Shown piece after piece: positions 1 through 5,574 of a stretch of DNA of 64,000 nt. The first letter of the stretch is position 1. Each line of letters starts with the position of its first letter. The notes below the pieces were generated by a model. That model saw nothing but the letters and a program-made list of their open reading frames with translations, did not search any database and had not been told where the DNA came from. The DNA lies in assembly GCF_019670005.1 (NCBI RefSeq), contig NZ_AP019783.1, forward strand, positions 3,498,150 through 3,562,149, given 5' to 3'. A program made the position numbers and the translations under genes. The stretch comes from Methylomagnum ishizawai. GTDB taxonomy: Bacteria > Pseudomonadota > Gammaproteobacteria > Methylococcales > Methylococcaceae.

Positions 1-28
1 AGGCGAATTCCTCGAAGCTTTGCATGGG

Positions 29-325
29 CTAATGCACCGAGTAGAACATCTTTTCCAAACGCCGATGGGCGACCACGTCCAACACCTGGATTTCTCCTTG
101 TTCGTGCCTGAATAGTATCCTGAGTTCCGGGGTGGCCCGGAGCAGGTAGGTGGATTTTTCCCCGGTCAGGCGCTGCACATGGCGTAGGATATATTCGTCG
201 TCCGGGAAACGGGCGAGCAAATGGGTTTGGTGTTCGATCCGGTTGCGGTCTTGCGGCAACAGGGAGCGGATGGCGATGGCGGCTTGGGGGCTTATGGTGA
301 CCATGGGCGGCGCTAGGATTTCCAC
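29..325 (-). CDS. RelE/ParE-family toxin of a type II TA pair
   Basis: Small basic protein of 98 residues. The C-terminal pattern of an arginine-rich strand (LRILFRHE), a short turn and a final hydrophobic strand with the motif VVAHRRLEKMF is typical of RelE/ParE-fold toxins, which cleave ribosome-bound mRNA or poison gyrase. Which activity applies cannot be told. The chosen GTG start at 325 lies inside the end of an upstream 40-residue ORF (13-base overlap), the usual translational coupling of TA pairs. An in-frame ATG at 304 is an alternative start giving 91 residues. It lies at the edge of the accessory island, next to an IS element. Confidence 0.72.
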   Translation of the reverse strand: MEILAPPMVTISPQAAIAIRSLLPQDRNRIEHQTHLLARFPDDEYILRHVQRLTGEKSTYLLRATPELRILFRHEQGEIQVLDVVAHRRLEKMFYSVH

Positions 326-435
326 CCCCGCTTGGGTTCCCGGAATTCGGACTGCATTTCCGTCCGCGCTCCTTGGATTCCGTTACGCAAGCGGCGTAGG
401 TGTTCGAGAACCAGGTTTTCGACATTATCGGTCAT
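313..435 (-). CDS. short antitoxin-like protein upstream of the RelE-like toxin
   Basis: A 40-residue ORF that starts with ATG at 435 and ends with TAG at 313-315, overlapping the toxin start by 13 bases. The N-terminus (MTDNVENLVLEHLRRLRNGI) is a helical, acidic-then-basic segment like that of small proteins often found beside RelE-like toxins. The tail is short and basic and no DNA-binding fold is visible, so the gene may be truncated compared with longer relatives. It is called an antitoxin only because of its position and overlap. Confidence 0.5.
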   Translation of the reverse strand: MTDNVENLVLEHLRRLRNGIQGARTEMQSEFREPKRGWKS

Positions 436-513
436 GGCGGGACTCCGGTGGGTGGATGGTGATTCAGCGGTCCTATTGTGCCCGAATCCGGGCCTTAATA
501 TTTTCCCAATTTT

Positions 514-532
514 GACGGCGTTGTTGCATAAA
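514..532. other. possible remnant of a second IS end
   Basis: Bases 514-532 read gacggcgttgttgcataaa, which resembles terminal sequences of IS5-like and related elements that carry a GTTGTTGCATAAA core. No transposase accompanies it. An 8-base inverted repeat around 546-567 follows (gaggttcc ... ggaacctt). The rest of the 436-600 gap holds the presumed promoter of the RelE-like pair and shows no gene. Confidence 0.25.
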
Positions 533-600
533 CAGCTGATTTTGGAGGTTCCATCATCATGGGAACCTTCGATGGAGGACAGCCATGGCCACCCTACCCC

Positions 601-617
601 CTTACAGGTGTAGGTTT
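601..617 (+). repeat. left terminal inverted repeat of the IS4-family element
   Basis: cttacaggtgtaggttt. It pairs with 1895-1911 with one mismatch (t/g at position 9). Confidence 0.7.
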
Positions 618-619
618 AT

Positions 620-1816
620 TCATACCGCCCCCGTGAGGATCGCCACGGTTGCCCCTGGGGTTGGGATTGGCACCGATGGCCAGGGTTCTGGGCGGGCCTT
701 CCCCACCGGCAAGGCGCGGCGCTCGAAGAGGGCGGCCAGGATCAGGGAACGGCCATGGCGGAAAATCCCCACCAGCCGCCAGCGGTGGGCCTGTTGGCGG
801 GGAGAGCCCGGAATGGCCGGGAAGGTGGCGGCGGCCATTCCGGCCTCGGCCTCCCCGCCCACCGAGAGCAGCCACCAGGTGGCGATGGCGATCGCCAACC
901 AGAGGCGCTCCGCCCGCTCGGGATCGTCCATGCGGGTGTTCTGCCATTGCCAGCCGCCGCCCTTGATTTTCTTGAAGCTTTGCTCGATCCAACCGCGCAA
1001 TCCGTACCAGCAGGCGTTGGCGGCTTCCGGCGGCAGGTCCGTCAGGACGAGCCAGGGGTCCTTGTGGCCTTCCCCCCAATAGGCCAACAGGGTGCAGTCC
1101 AGGCGGGTCCGCTTGCCGCCGAACGCCGTCCCCCGGCCTTGCCAGCGGTCGCCCACCTTCGGCACCAGGCGGGTGAACGGCCGCCAGTGCCGCCATCCCC
1201 GGGGGCGGAAGGTGCCGCCCGAGTTCACCCGCAGCATCGGGTGCCAGCCCAGCGCTTGGATCCCCTCGAACAGCCACTTGGCGTACAGCCCCCGGTCCGC
1301 CAGCACCAGGACGGTCCACGACGCGGGCGCGACGTCCTTAAAATGCCTCAGCAAGGCCAGCCATTCGGGCTTCCACGGATGCTTCCGTTCCGCCCTCAGC
1401 ACCTTCCAGGCCACCGGCACCGCGCAGCCCCGGTAAAGTACGCTGACCGCCAGGACCACGAACCGCTGCCCCAGGCTCGTCGCGTCCAAGGCGACCGCCA
1501 ACTGGTTTCCATCCCAGCCCTCCAAAACCCAGCCCAGCCAGGGGGCCCGGCACGCCTCCACGTCGAGTTCGCGGCGCTCCTTCCCGGCCTTGGCCTCCTT
1601 CCCACGGTAGACGTAGCGCAGGCGCTCCCGCACCGCGTCGCCCTTCTGCCCCAGCCGACACGACCACCAGTCGGTCAGCGCCGAAAGGCTGCAAGCGCCG
1701 ACCACGACCATGCCCAGGCTCCACAGGGCCAAGCCCATCACCATCGGCTTCGAAAGGCCGGGAAAGTGGATGGCGATCTCCCGGTTCCATTGGTACAGTT
1801 CTGGAGGGCGAGGCAT
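620..1816 (-). CDS. IS4-family transposase
   Basis: DDE transposase of 398 residues that moves the surrounding element by cut-and-paste. The catalytic triad is visible: D111 in VALDATSL, D174 in VLADRGLY and E278 in the IS4 signature Y271-x2-R274-x3-E278-x6-K285. This YREK motif supports the IS4 family rather than IS5. Length and single-ORF layout fit an intact IS4-like element, and the stop codon lies just inside the left inverted repeat. No frameshift or internal stop is present. It is unrelated in function to its TA neighbours. Confidence 0.82.
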   Translation of the reverse strand: MPRPPELYQWNREIAIHFPGLSKPMVMGLALWSLGMVVVGACSLSALTDWWSCRLGQKGDAVRERLRYVYRGKEAKAGKERRELDVEACRAPWLGWVLEGWDGNQLAVALDATSLGQRFVVLAVSVLYRGCAVPVAWKVLRAERKHPWKPEWLALLRHFKDVAPASWTVLVLADRGLYAKWLFEGIQALGWHPMLRVNSGGTFRPRGWRHWRPFTRLVPKVGDRWQGRGTAFGGKRTRLDCTLLAYWGEGHKDPWLVLTDLPPEAANACWYGLRGWIEQSFKKIKGGGWQWQNTRMDDPERAERLWLAIAIATWWLLSVGGEAEAGMAAATFPAIPGSPRQQAHRWRLVGIFRHGRSLILAALFERRALPVGKARPEPWPSVPIPTPGATVAILTGAV

Positions 1817-1894
1817 GGCGGTTCCTCCGGTACAGGGTGTTTGTCGTTACTCACCAATGTACCTTAACCCTTTGTCTCGCCTCCGGTTTTCCTG

Positions 1895-1911
1895 AAACCT
1901 ACCCCTGTAAG
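1895..1911 (-). repeat. right terminal inverted repeat of the IS4-family element
   Basis: aaacctacccctgtaag, the complement of the left end with one mismatch. It is followed directly by caccctacc, which also occurs next to the left end. Confidence 0.7.
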
Positions 1912-1920
1912 CACCCTACC

Positions 1921-2033
1921 TCTCCGGCGCAATCCGCCCTCCCCGCCCACCGCCCAGACCGCCGGGCGCTTATGTTGGCGCGGTCGCTGCGGGGCAAGGA
2001 TTCCCCTGCGGCGATGGGTTTCGGCTATCGGTT
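1921..2033 (+). repeat. rearranged copy (A) of the island hairpin repeat
   Basis: Bases 1999-2033 (ggattcccctgcggcgatgg and on to tatcggttc) match the right third of copies B-D. The left part differs. Bases 1922-1936 (ctccggcgcaatccg) are the exact reverse complement of a block in copy C (3687-3701). The copy therefore looks recombined or partly inverted, and it starts ten bases after the IS end. It lies 16 bases beyond the stop of the DUF3368 gene. Confidence 0.6.
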
Positions 2034-2049
2034 CTAACATCGCGCTGGC

Positions 2050-2523
2050 TTATTCCCCAACCTGACGTGCTAATTTGTCCACCAAGCCGTGGTTATACCG
2101 AATCCCTTGCCGCATCATGGCTTCGGCGGCCTCCCGGAAAGAGGGAATCCAATTTTGCTGCTTGGCCTTGAGCAAAACGCCCAAGGTGCCAGTCACTTTC
2201 AAGCCGAGGTATTCGGCCATATTGCGCCCGATTTTCTCGTCGATGATGACCCAATCGGCGTTCAACTTGCGGGCCATGTCGAGCGTGTGTTTTTCATCCT
2301 TATCCAGTTCGAGCAAAATCGTGGGATATTGGACGGGCGTGGATTCGACTACTTTCACCCATGGCAAGGCGCGAAGATCGGGAACCCTTATGATTCCACC
2401 CATTGCGCATTCCTCTATGACTTCGCCTACCAAATGAATCTCGGTGAATAAGCACGGCAATAGATCGAGTTGCCCGATACCGCTGAGCGCGATCAAAGGC
2501 GTGGTATTGGAAAAAACGATCAT
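2050..2523 (-). CDS. DUF3368 PIN-like toxin
   Basis: Protein of 157 residues in the DUF3368 branch of PIN-domain nucleases, the usual partner of UPF0175 antitoxins. Visible features are the N-terminal strand with SNTTPLIALSGIG (Asn where canonical PIN proteins have the first Asp), a central LDKDEKHTLDMARKL acidic helix and DWVIIDEKIGRNMAEYLGL carrying the later acidic residues. It would act as an RNase, though no member-specific target is implied. Its ATG overlaps the stop of the upstream UPF0175 gene by four bases, so the two are translationally coupled. Repeat copy A follows its stop. Confidence 0.8.
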   Translation of the reverse strand: MIVFSNTTPLIALSGIGQLDLLPCLFTEIHLVGEVIEECAMGGIIRVPDLRALPWVKVVESTPVQYPTILLELDKDEKHTLDMARKLNADWVIIDEKIGRNMAEYLGLKVTGTLGVLLKAKQQNWIPSFREAAEAMMRQGIRYNHGLVDKLARQVGE

Positions 2524-2774
2524 AGCAGCGCGGTTTCCCTCGCCAGATCGTCTTCCGAATCCTCCAGAAAAACCGCCCCGGCGTCGAAGGCTAGGCGCAG
2601 GAATTCAACGCGCCCGATATTCAGCCAAGTTGCCGCCGTGCCCGACGATAATTTTCCTTCTTTGAACAAGCCGATGGCGGTTTGGTGCTTGATATATTCG
2701 GCGAAACCTTCGGCGTTTAGGTGCAGCCCTAACAGCAATTCCGTGGGGCAATCGATTTGGATGGTGTGTTTCAT
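2520..2774 (-). CDS. UPF0175-family antitoxin
   Basis: Protein of 84 residues. I chose the ATG at 2774 (MKHTIQIDCPTELLLGLHL) because the frame further upstream runs into hairpin repeat B and gives low-complexity, repeat-encoded residues. The segment from EGKLSSGTAATWLNIGRVEFLRL to the end matches the UPF0175 helix-turn-helix plan (activity, small residues, then 'F' and 'L' positions) for a DNA-binding antitoxin. The four-base overlap with the DUF3368 gene marks them as a TA operon. The antitoxin probably represses its own promoter in the 2775-2880 stretch, most of which is repeat B. Confidence 0.78.
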   Translation of the reverse strand: MKHTIQIDCPTELLLGLHLNAEGFAEYIKHQTAIGLFKEGKLSSGTAATWLNIGRVEFLRLAFDAGAVFLEDSEDDLARETALL

Positions 2775-2808
2775 GGTTATCTTTGGATTGTGTGGATTCC
2801 TGCCCGCA

Positions 2809-2910
2809 GCGTCTCGGGTTGCGCCGGAGGGATGGGGCTCCGCGGAACCCGGCGGGCGGTGATTCCCCCACGGCGATGGGTTTCGGCTATCGCTTTTGCC
2901 CATCGTGCCG
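2809..2910 (+). repeat. island hairpin repeat, copy B
   Basis: GC-rich repeat with a two-step stem: CGGGTT at 2815-2820 pairs with AACCCG at 2846-2851, and inside it CGGAG pairs with CTCCG. The conserved right part reads gattcccccacggcgatggg then tttcggctatcgc. It shares most bases with copies C and D in the same orientation but lacks their extra left block. The right end overlaps the last codons and the stop of the 67-residue ORF at 2887-3090. Confidence 0.85.
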
Positions 2911-3090
2911 GGTTTCCACTAACCGAGCTATTGGAGGTAACTTCCGGGGTATGCGGTCGATAATCTTCCGACCTGATATACCTTCCTTTTCTTTAAGCGC
3001 TTTGCAGATCGCTTCAAGGTTATTGCCATAGCGTGCGGCTAAGGCCAAACCCTGGTTTCTGACTTCATCGACAATCTCGTCATTCTTCAT
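2887..3090 (-). CDS. partner (antitoxin-like) of the upstream PIN toxin
   Basis: Protein of 67 residues. The pattern MKNDEIVDEVRNQGLALAAR, then a Gly-Asn stretch, then LEAICKALKEKEGISGRKII is that of small helical proteins encoded directly downstream of PIN toxins of the YIESSIISYL type. Its start overlaps the toxin's stop by 11 bases. In this subfamily the toxin comes first, as here. The last few residues (RHDGQKR) and the stop codon come from hairpin repeat B, so the C-terminus appears to have been set by the repeat's insertion. The antitoxin role is inferred from position. Confidence 0.6.
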   Translation of the reverse strand: MKNDEIVDEVRNQGLALAARYGNNLEAICKALKEKEGISGRKIIDRIPRKLPPIARLVETRHDGQKR

Positions 3091-3565
3091 CGTCGTTGGC
3101 TCCTAATTCTTCGGGTGAGCAGAGAATCGGGCATAACCATCCCTGATTTTCGATAACACGGGCAATGAGCGCCTTCGTTTCGGCATTGTTGATGTGTTTG
3201 AAGTTCCAAGTGAGCAGGTAATCAATCCCTTGCGTGGCGGCGATGGCGATATGCAGCGCATCGCGGACGCTGTTGTCCGGGACGGCTTTCGACAATACCA
3301 GCGCATCGGCGAGCCATTCGGCTTCGGCAGTAATGGCGATATTCGGAATATCTGCGACGGCTTCGAGGCGTTTGGCGGCGGCGGCTGGGTCGCCGCCCGA
3401 AATTTCCTCTTCGACCAAGACGGAGATATAAACCTCATATCGGCCTTTGGATTGCAGCCACCAATCGTAGGTGATGGCTTGGCGTCCGGCTTTGATAACG
3501 TCCCGGCTTGGCCGCGAGGTGAGGTAGCTGATAATGGAGGATTCGATATAAACCGATGCGGTCAT
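3080..3565 (-). CDS. PIN-domain toxin
   Basis: Protein of 161 residues with a PIN nuclease fold: N-terminal VYIESSIISYLTSRPSRDVI (first acidic residue E8), a middle acidic helix around EEEISGGDP, the conserved SVRDALHIAIAATQGIDYLLTWNFKHI block with two acidic ligands, and the final NAETKALI helix. PIN toxins cut tRNA or rRNA using Mg2+. It is the first gene of a two-gene unit with the 67-residue partner. The 210 bases upstream contain hairpin repeat C, placed between this unit and the next. Confidence 0.78.
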   Translation of the reverse strand: MTASVYIESSIISYLTSRPSRDVIKAGRQAITYDWWLQSKGRYEVYISVLVEEEISGGDPAAAAKRLEAVADIPNIAITAEAEWLADALVLSKAVPDNSVRDALHIAIAATQGIDYLLTWNFKHINNAETKALIARVIENQGWLCPILCSPEELGANDDEE

Positions 3566-3650
3566 AGGTTGAACCTTGGAAGGGTGTTAATGCTCCATAT
3601 TCCTGCGCCGTCCACGGCCAACGCAACCGCCCCGCCCTTTTCCCTTGGCC

Positions 3651-3778
3651 TCTGCGGCGGGCCGGAAGGTCAGCCCCTGGCGTCCCGGATTGCGCCGGAG
3701 GGGTGGGGCTGCGCGGAACCCGGCGGGCGGTGATTCCCCCACGGCGATGGGTTTTGGCTGTCGCTTCTGCCCGTCCTA
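3651..3778 (+). repeat. island hairpin repeat, copy C
   Basis: Full-length copy of about 128 bases. The left block ctgcggcgggccggaaggtc is shared with copy D, followed by the stem region and the conserved right block gattcccccacggcgatggg. Relative to copy B the outer stem has CGGATT in place of CGGGTT and the inner arm CTGCG in place of CTCCG, so pairing is weakened. The right end touches the stop codon of the VapC gene at 3776-3778. Confidence 0.85.
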
Positions 3779-4153
3779 CCGTGCTGAGATATTTTTCACC
3801 GGGTCCAACACGGTTAATCCAGCGATCCACTCGAAATCTTTGGTATTGGCCGTTGCCAAGGTACTTCCCAGAACCATCGCCGTGCCCGCCACAATCGCAT
3901 CACCCAACGACATTTTCCGTTGTTGGCGCAATTTGACCGCCTGTTCGAGAATCGGTTGGGTCACTGGGATTATGGGCGCGGCGCTGAAAAACTCGGAGAA
4001 ATCTTGTTTGTCTTCCGCAGTCAGTCGATGGTATCCCATTACTTCCAAATAACTGATGGCGGAAACCGAGGGCGTGTTTTCGGCGATCCATTTCCGCAAA
4101 TCGATATATTCCGGCTTGATGGAATAAATGATGAGGTTGCTATCCAGCAGCAT
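3776..4153 (-). CDS. VapC-family PIN toxin
   Basis: Protein of 125 residues. The start MLLDSNLIIYSIKPEY carries the first PIN aspartate (D4), followed by ISYLEVMGYHRL (acidic ligand in helix 2), then SLGDAIVAGTAMVLGSTLAT with the third aspartate and the closing ANTKDFEWIAGL. This is the standard VapC order for an RNase toxin. The antitoxin gene lies three bases upstream. The stop codon coincides with the end of hairpin repeat C. The unit is one of four in a row with this arrangement. Confidence 0.85.
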   Translation of the reverse strand: MLLDSNLIIYSIKPEYIDLRKWIAENTPSVSAISYLEVMGYHRLTAEDKQDFSEFFSAAPIIPVTQPILEQAVKLRQQRKMSLGDAIVAGTAMVLGSTLATANTKDFEWIAGLTVLDPVKNISAR

Positions 4154-4156
4154 GAC

Positions 4157-4393
4157 TTATTCCCTGCCCGGAAGGGGACGGTCTTCGCGGGTTTCCCGCT
4201 GCCAAGCGATGGGATCGGTGATATCCGCCAAAGCATTCCGATCCGCCATGCGTTGCAGCGCGGAGGCCATGCGCTGGCCTGCCGGGTTGCCGGGATGTAG
4301 TTTGATGGCATGGATGAGTTGATAAACCACGGGCAAATCTTGCTCTTCGAGTTCGTCTATCGCGGATTTGAGGGTTTCCTTGGTAATCGCCAT
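4157..4393 (-). CDS. antitoxin partner of VapC (78 residues)
   Basis: I chose the ATG at 4393 (MAITKETLKSAIDELEEQDL) because residues upstream of it in the same frame come from repeat D and are low-complexity. The protein is acidic and helical and has no clear ribbon-helix-helix or AbrB motif. Such small proteins starting with a DELEEQDLP-type helix commonly precede PIN toxins. The stop is three bases before the VapC start. Annotation as an antitoxin rests on size, charge and position. Confidence 0.68.
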   Translation of the reverse strand: MAITKETLKSAIDELEEQDLPVVYQLIHAIKLHPGNPAGQRMASALQRMADRNALADITDPIAWQRETREDRPLPGRE

Positions 4394-4489
4394 GGCTTTT
4401 CCTGTAGGTTGGTTTTTACACGTATAGCGGCGCGGATTAAAAATCGCCGCCCCGGTTGATGACAAAGACAAAATGCCGACCCGCTGGCC

Positions 4490-4612
4490 GCTGCGGCGGG
4501 CCGGAAGGTCGGCCCCTGGCGTCTCGGGTTGCGCCGGAGGGATGGGGCGGAGCGGAACCCGGCGGGCGGTGATTCCCCCACGGCGATGGGTTTCGGCTGT
4601 CGGTTCAATCCA
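4490..4612 (+). repeat. island hairpin repeat, copy D
   Basis: Full-length copy, nearly identical to C on the left (gctgcggcgggccggaaggtc at 4490-4510, one base past the 20-mer core) and to B in the middle. The inner stem arm reads CGGAG where copy B has CTCCG, which destroys the inner pairing, while the outer CGGGTT/AACCCG stem is kept. It ends two bases before the stop codon of the DUF4238 gene at 4614. Confidence 0.85.
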
Positions 4613-4613
4613 T

Positions 4614-5552
4614 CTACCGCGTTTCAGGTACCACACACTGCACCTCTCGGATTCTCCCTTCATGCCACACGCAGAAATACTCTTGAGCCGAATAAACGTG
4701 GCGCTCCGCATTCCAAGCAATACGACGATTCATTGTCGCAATATTTCCAGGTTTACAAATTACGGTGGGTTTTAGTGGGTTTTCAAAAACCCCGTAAAAA
4801 CCAACATGACGACCAAGAGGAAAAAATACTTCGGTTTCTCTTAGGCCAAATCCTATTGGTCCCGATCTATTTCCTTTCCAAGCAAGGGAAACTGGGTGAT
4901 CTGAGCAGATAAACTCTGGCCCTTCAGGCGGTGCCACCAATATCGACCAAGTTCTCTGACCTAAAAGCGGCAGCAATTGATCAAACGTTTTAAATTCCAC
5001 GCGCAAATTTCCCTCTGGAAGGAACTCAAAATCGTATTTTCCTTCCTCGACAAATTGCCTAGCATCTTCAAATGAGACGCCATCGGGCATGTTTTCTCCT
5101 GCATCCCGAGCTTTCTCAAGATGGCGGTCCCAGATTTTTTTATCAGATACAAGGATTTCGGCCATCCTGCGGAGCATTTGTTCACGCGAGCGATTAAAGG
5201 AACCACGAAACTTTGGATTTCTTACCGCGATTAAACCCAAGAGATTTAATATAAGGTTCCAATCGACATCGTTCGGAAACCTTTGGTTTTCTATAACTCC
5301 CCGTATCGCATCTACCGCCTCTCCCTCGAACGGCGCTAGCGCATTTTCAAGCACATCTGGGGGATGTCCATCGATTTCAACCCGGTTAAAGTCCCTTCGC
5401 GAAGCAACGTTAAGCGGAGAAGTTTGAAATGCTTGACCCGAGTTAACATCGAGCACAAAGAACTTATCCTCTTTAAGTCCTGAGGATGTGAAAGCAGCTA
5501 AATAACCCTGTGGCAAATAATGATGCCGTCTAGCGATAGGTTTTTCTTTCAC
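4614..5552 (-). CDS. DUF4238 family protein
   Basis: Protein of 312 residues. The N-terminal RRHHYLPQGYLAAFTSSG is the hallmark of DUF4238, followed by the family's long central helical part and a C-terminal FICSDHPVSLAWKG segment with a conserved Ser-Asp-His-Pro. The biochemical role of DUF4238 proteins is not established. Base composition is visibly more AT-rich than hrpA next door, which suggests transfer. It lies in the TA island and ends two bases from hairpin repeat D, like the three TA units before it. No antitoxin-like partner is seen in the 22 bases upstream of hrpA's stop. Confidence 0.72.
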   Translation of the reverse strand: MKEKPIARRHHYLPQGYLAAFTSSGLKEDKFFVLDVNSGQAFQTSPLNVASRRDFNRVEIDGHPPDVLENALAPFEGEAVDAIRGVIENQRFPNDVDWNLILNLLGLIAVRNPKFRGSFNRSREQMLRRMAEILVSDKKIWDRHLEKARDAGENMPDGVSFEDARQFVEEGKYDFEFLPEGNLRVEFKTFDQLLPLLGQRTWSILVAPPEGPEFICSDHPVSLAWKGNRSGPIGFGLRETEVFFPLGRHVGFYGVFENPLKPTVICKPGNIATMNRRIAWNAERHVYSAQEYFCVWHEGRIREVQCVVPETR

Positions 5553-5574
5553 TCTGGCCCCTCAAAAACTTTAC

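Larger units (their letters stand above)
601..1911 (-). mobile_element. IS4-family insertion sequence, about 1.31 kb
   Basis: The element contains one transposase gene and is bounded by 17-base imperfect inverted repeats: cttacaggtgtaggttt at 601-617 and its complement, with one mismatch, at 1895-1911. The 9-mer caccctacc occurs at 590-598 on the left and 1912-1920 on the right, so it is probably the target duplication, although two extra bases separate it from the left repeat. The transposase gene is intact, so the copy may be functional. Its right end abuts a rearranged copy of the local hairpin repeat. Confidence 0.75.

Noticed and set aside
755-1867. Long open frames on the plus strand opposite the transposase
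   Set aside because: They are antisense shadows caused by high GC. The minus-strand transposase has its full catalytic signature.
1921-4612. The hairpin repeats as integron attC sites
   Set aside because: The geometry fits cassettes, but no GTTRRRY/RYYYAAC core pair is found at consistent places in the copies, and no integron integrase gene is in the window.
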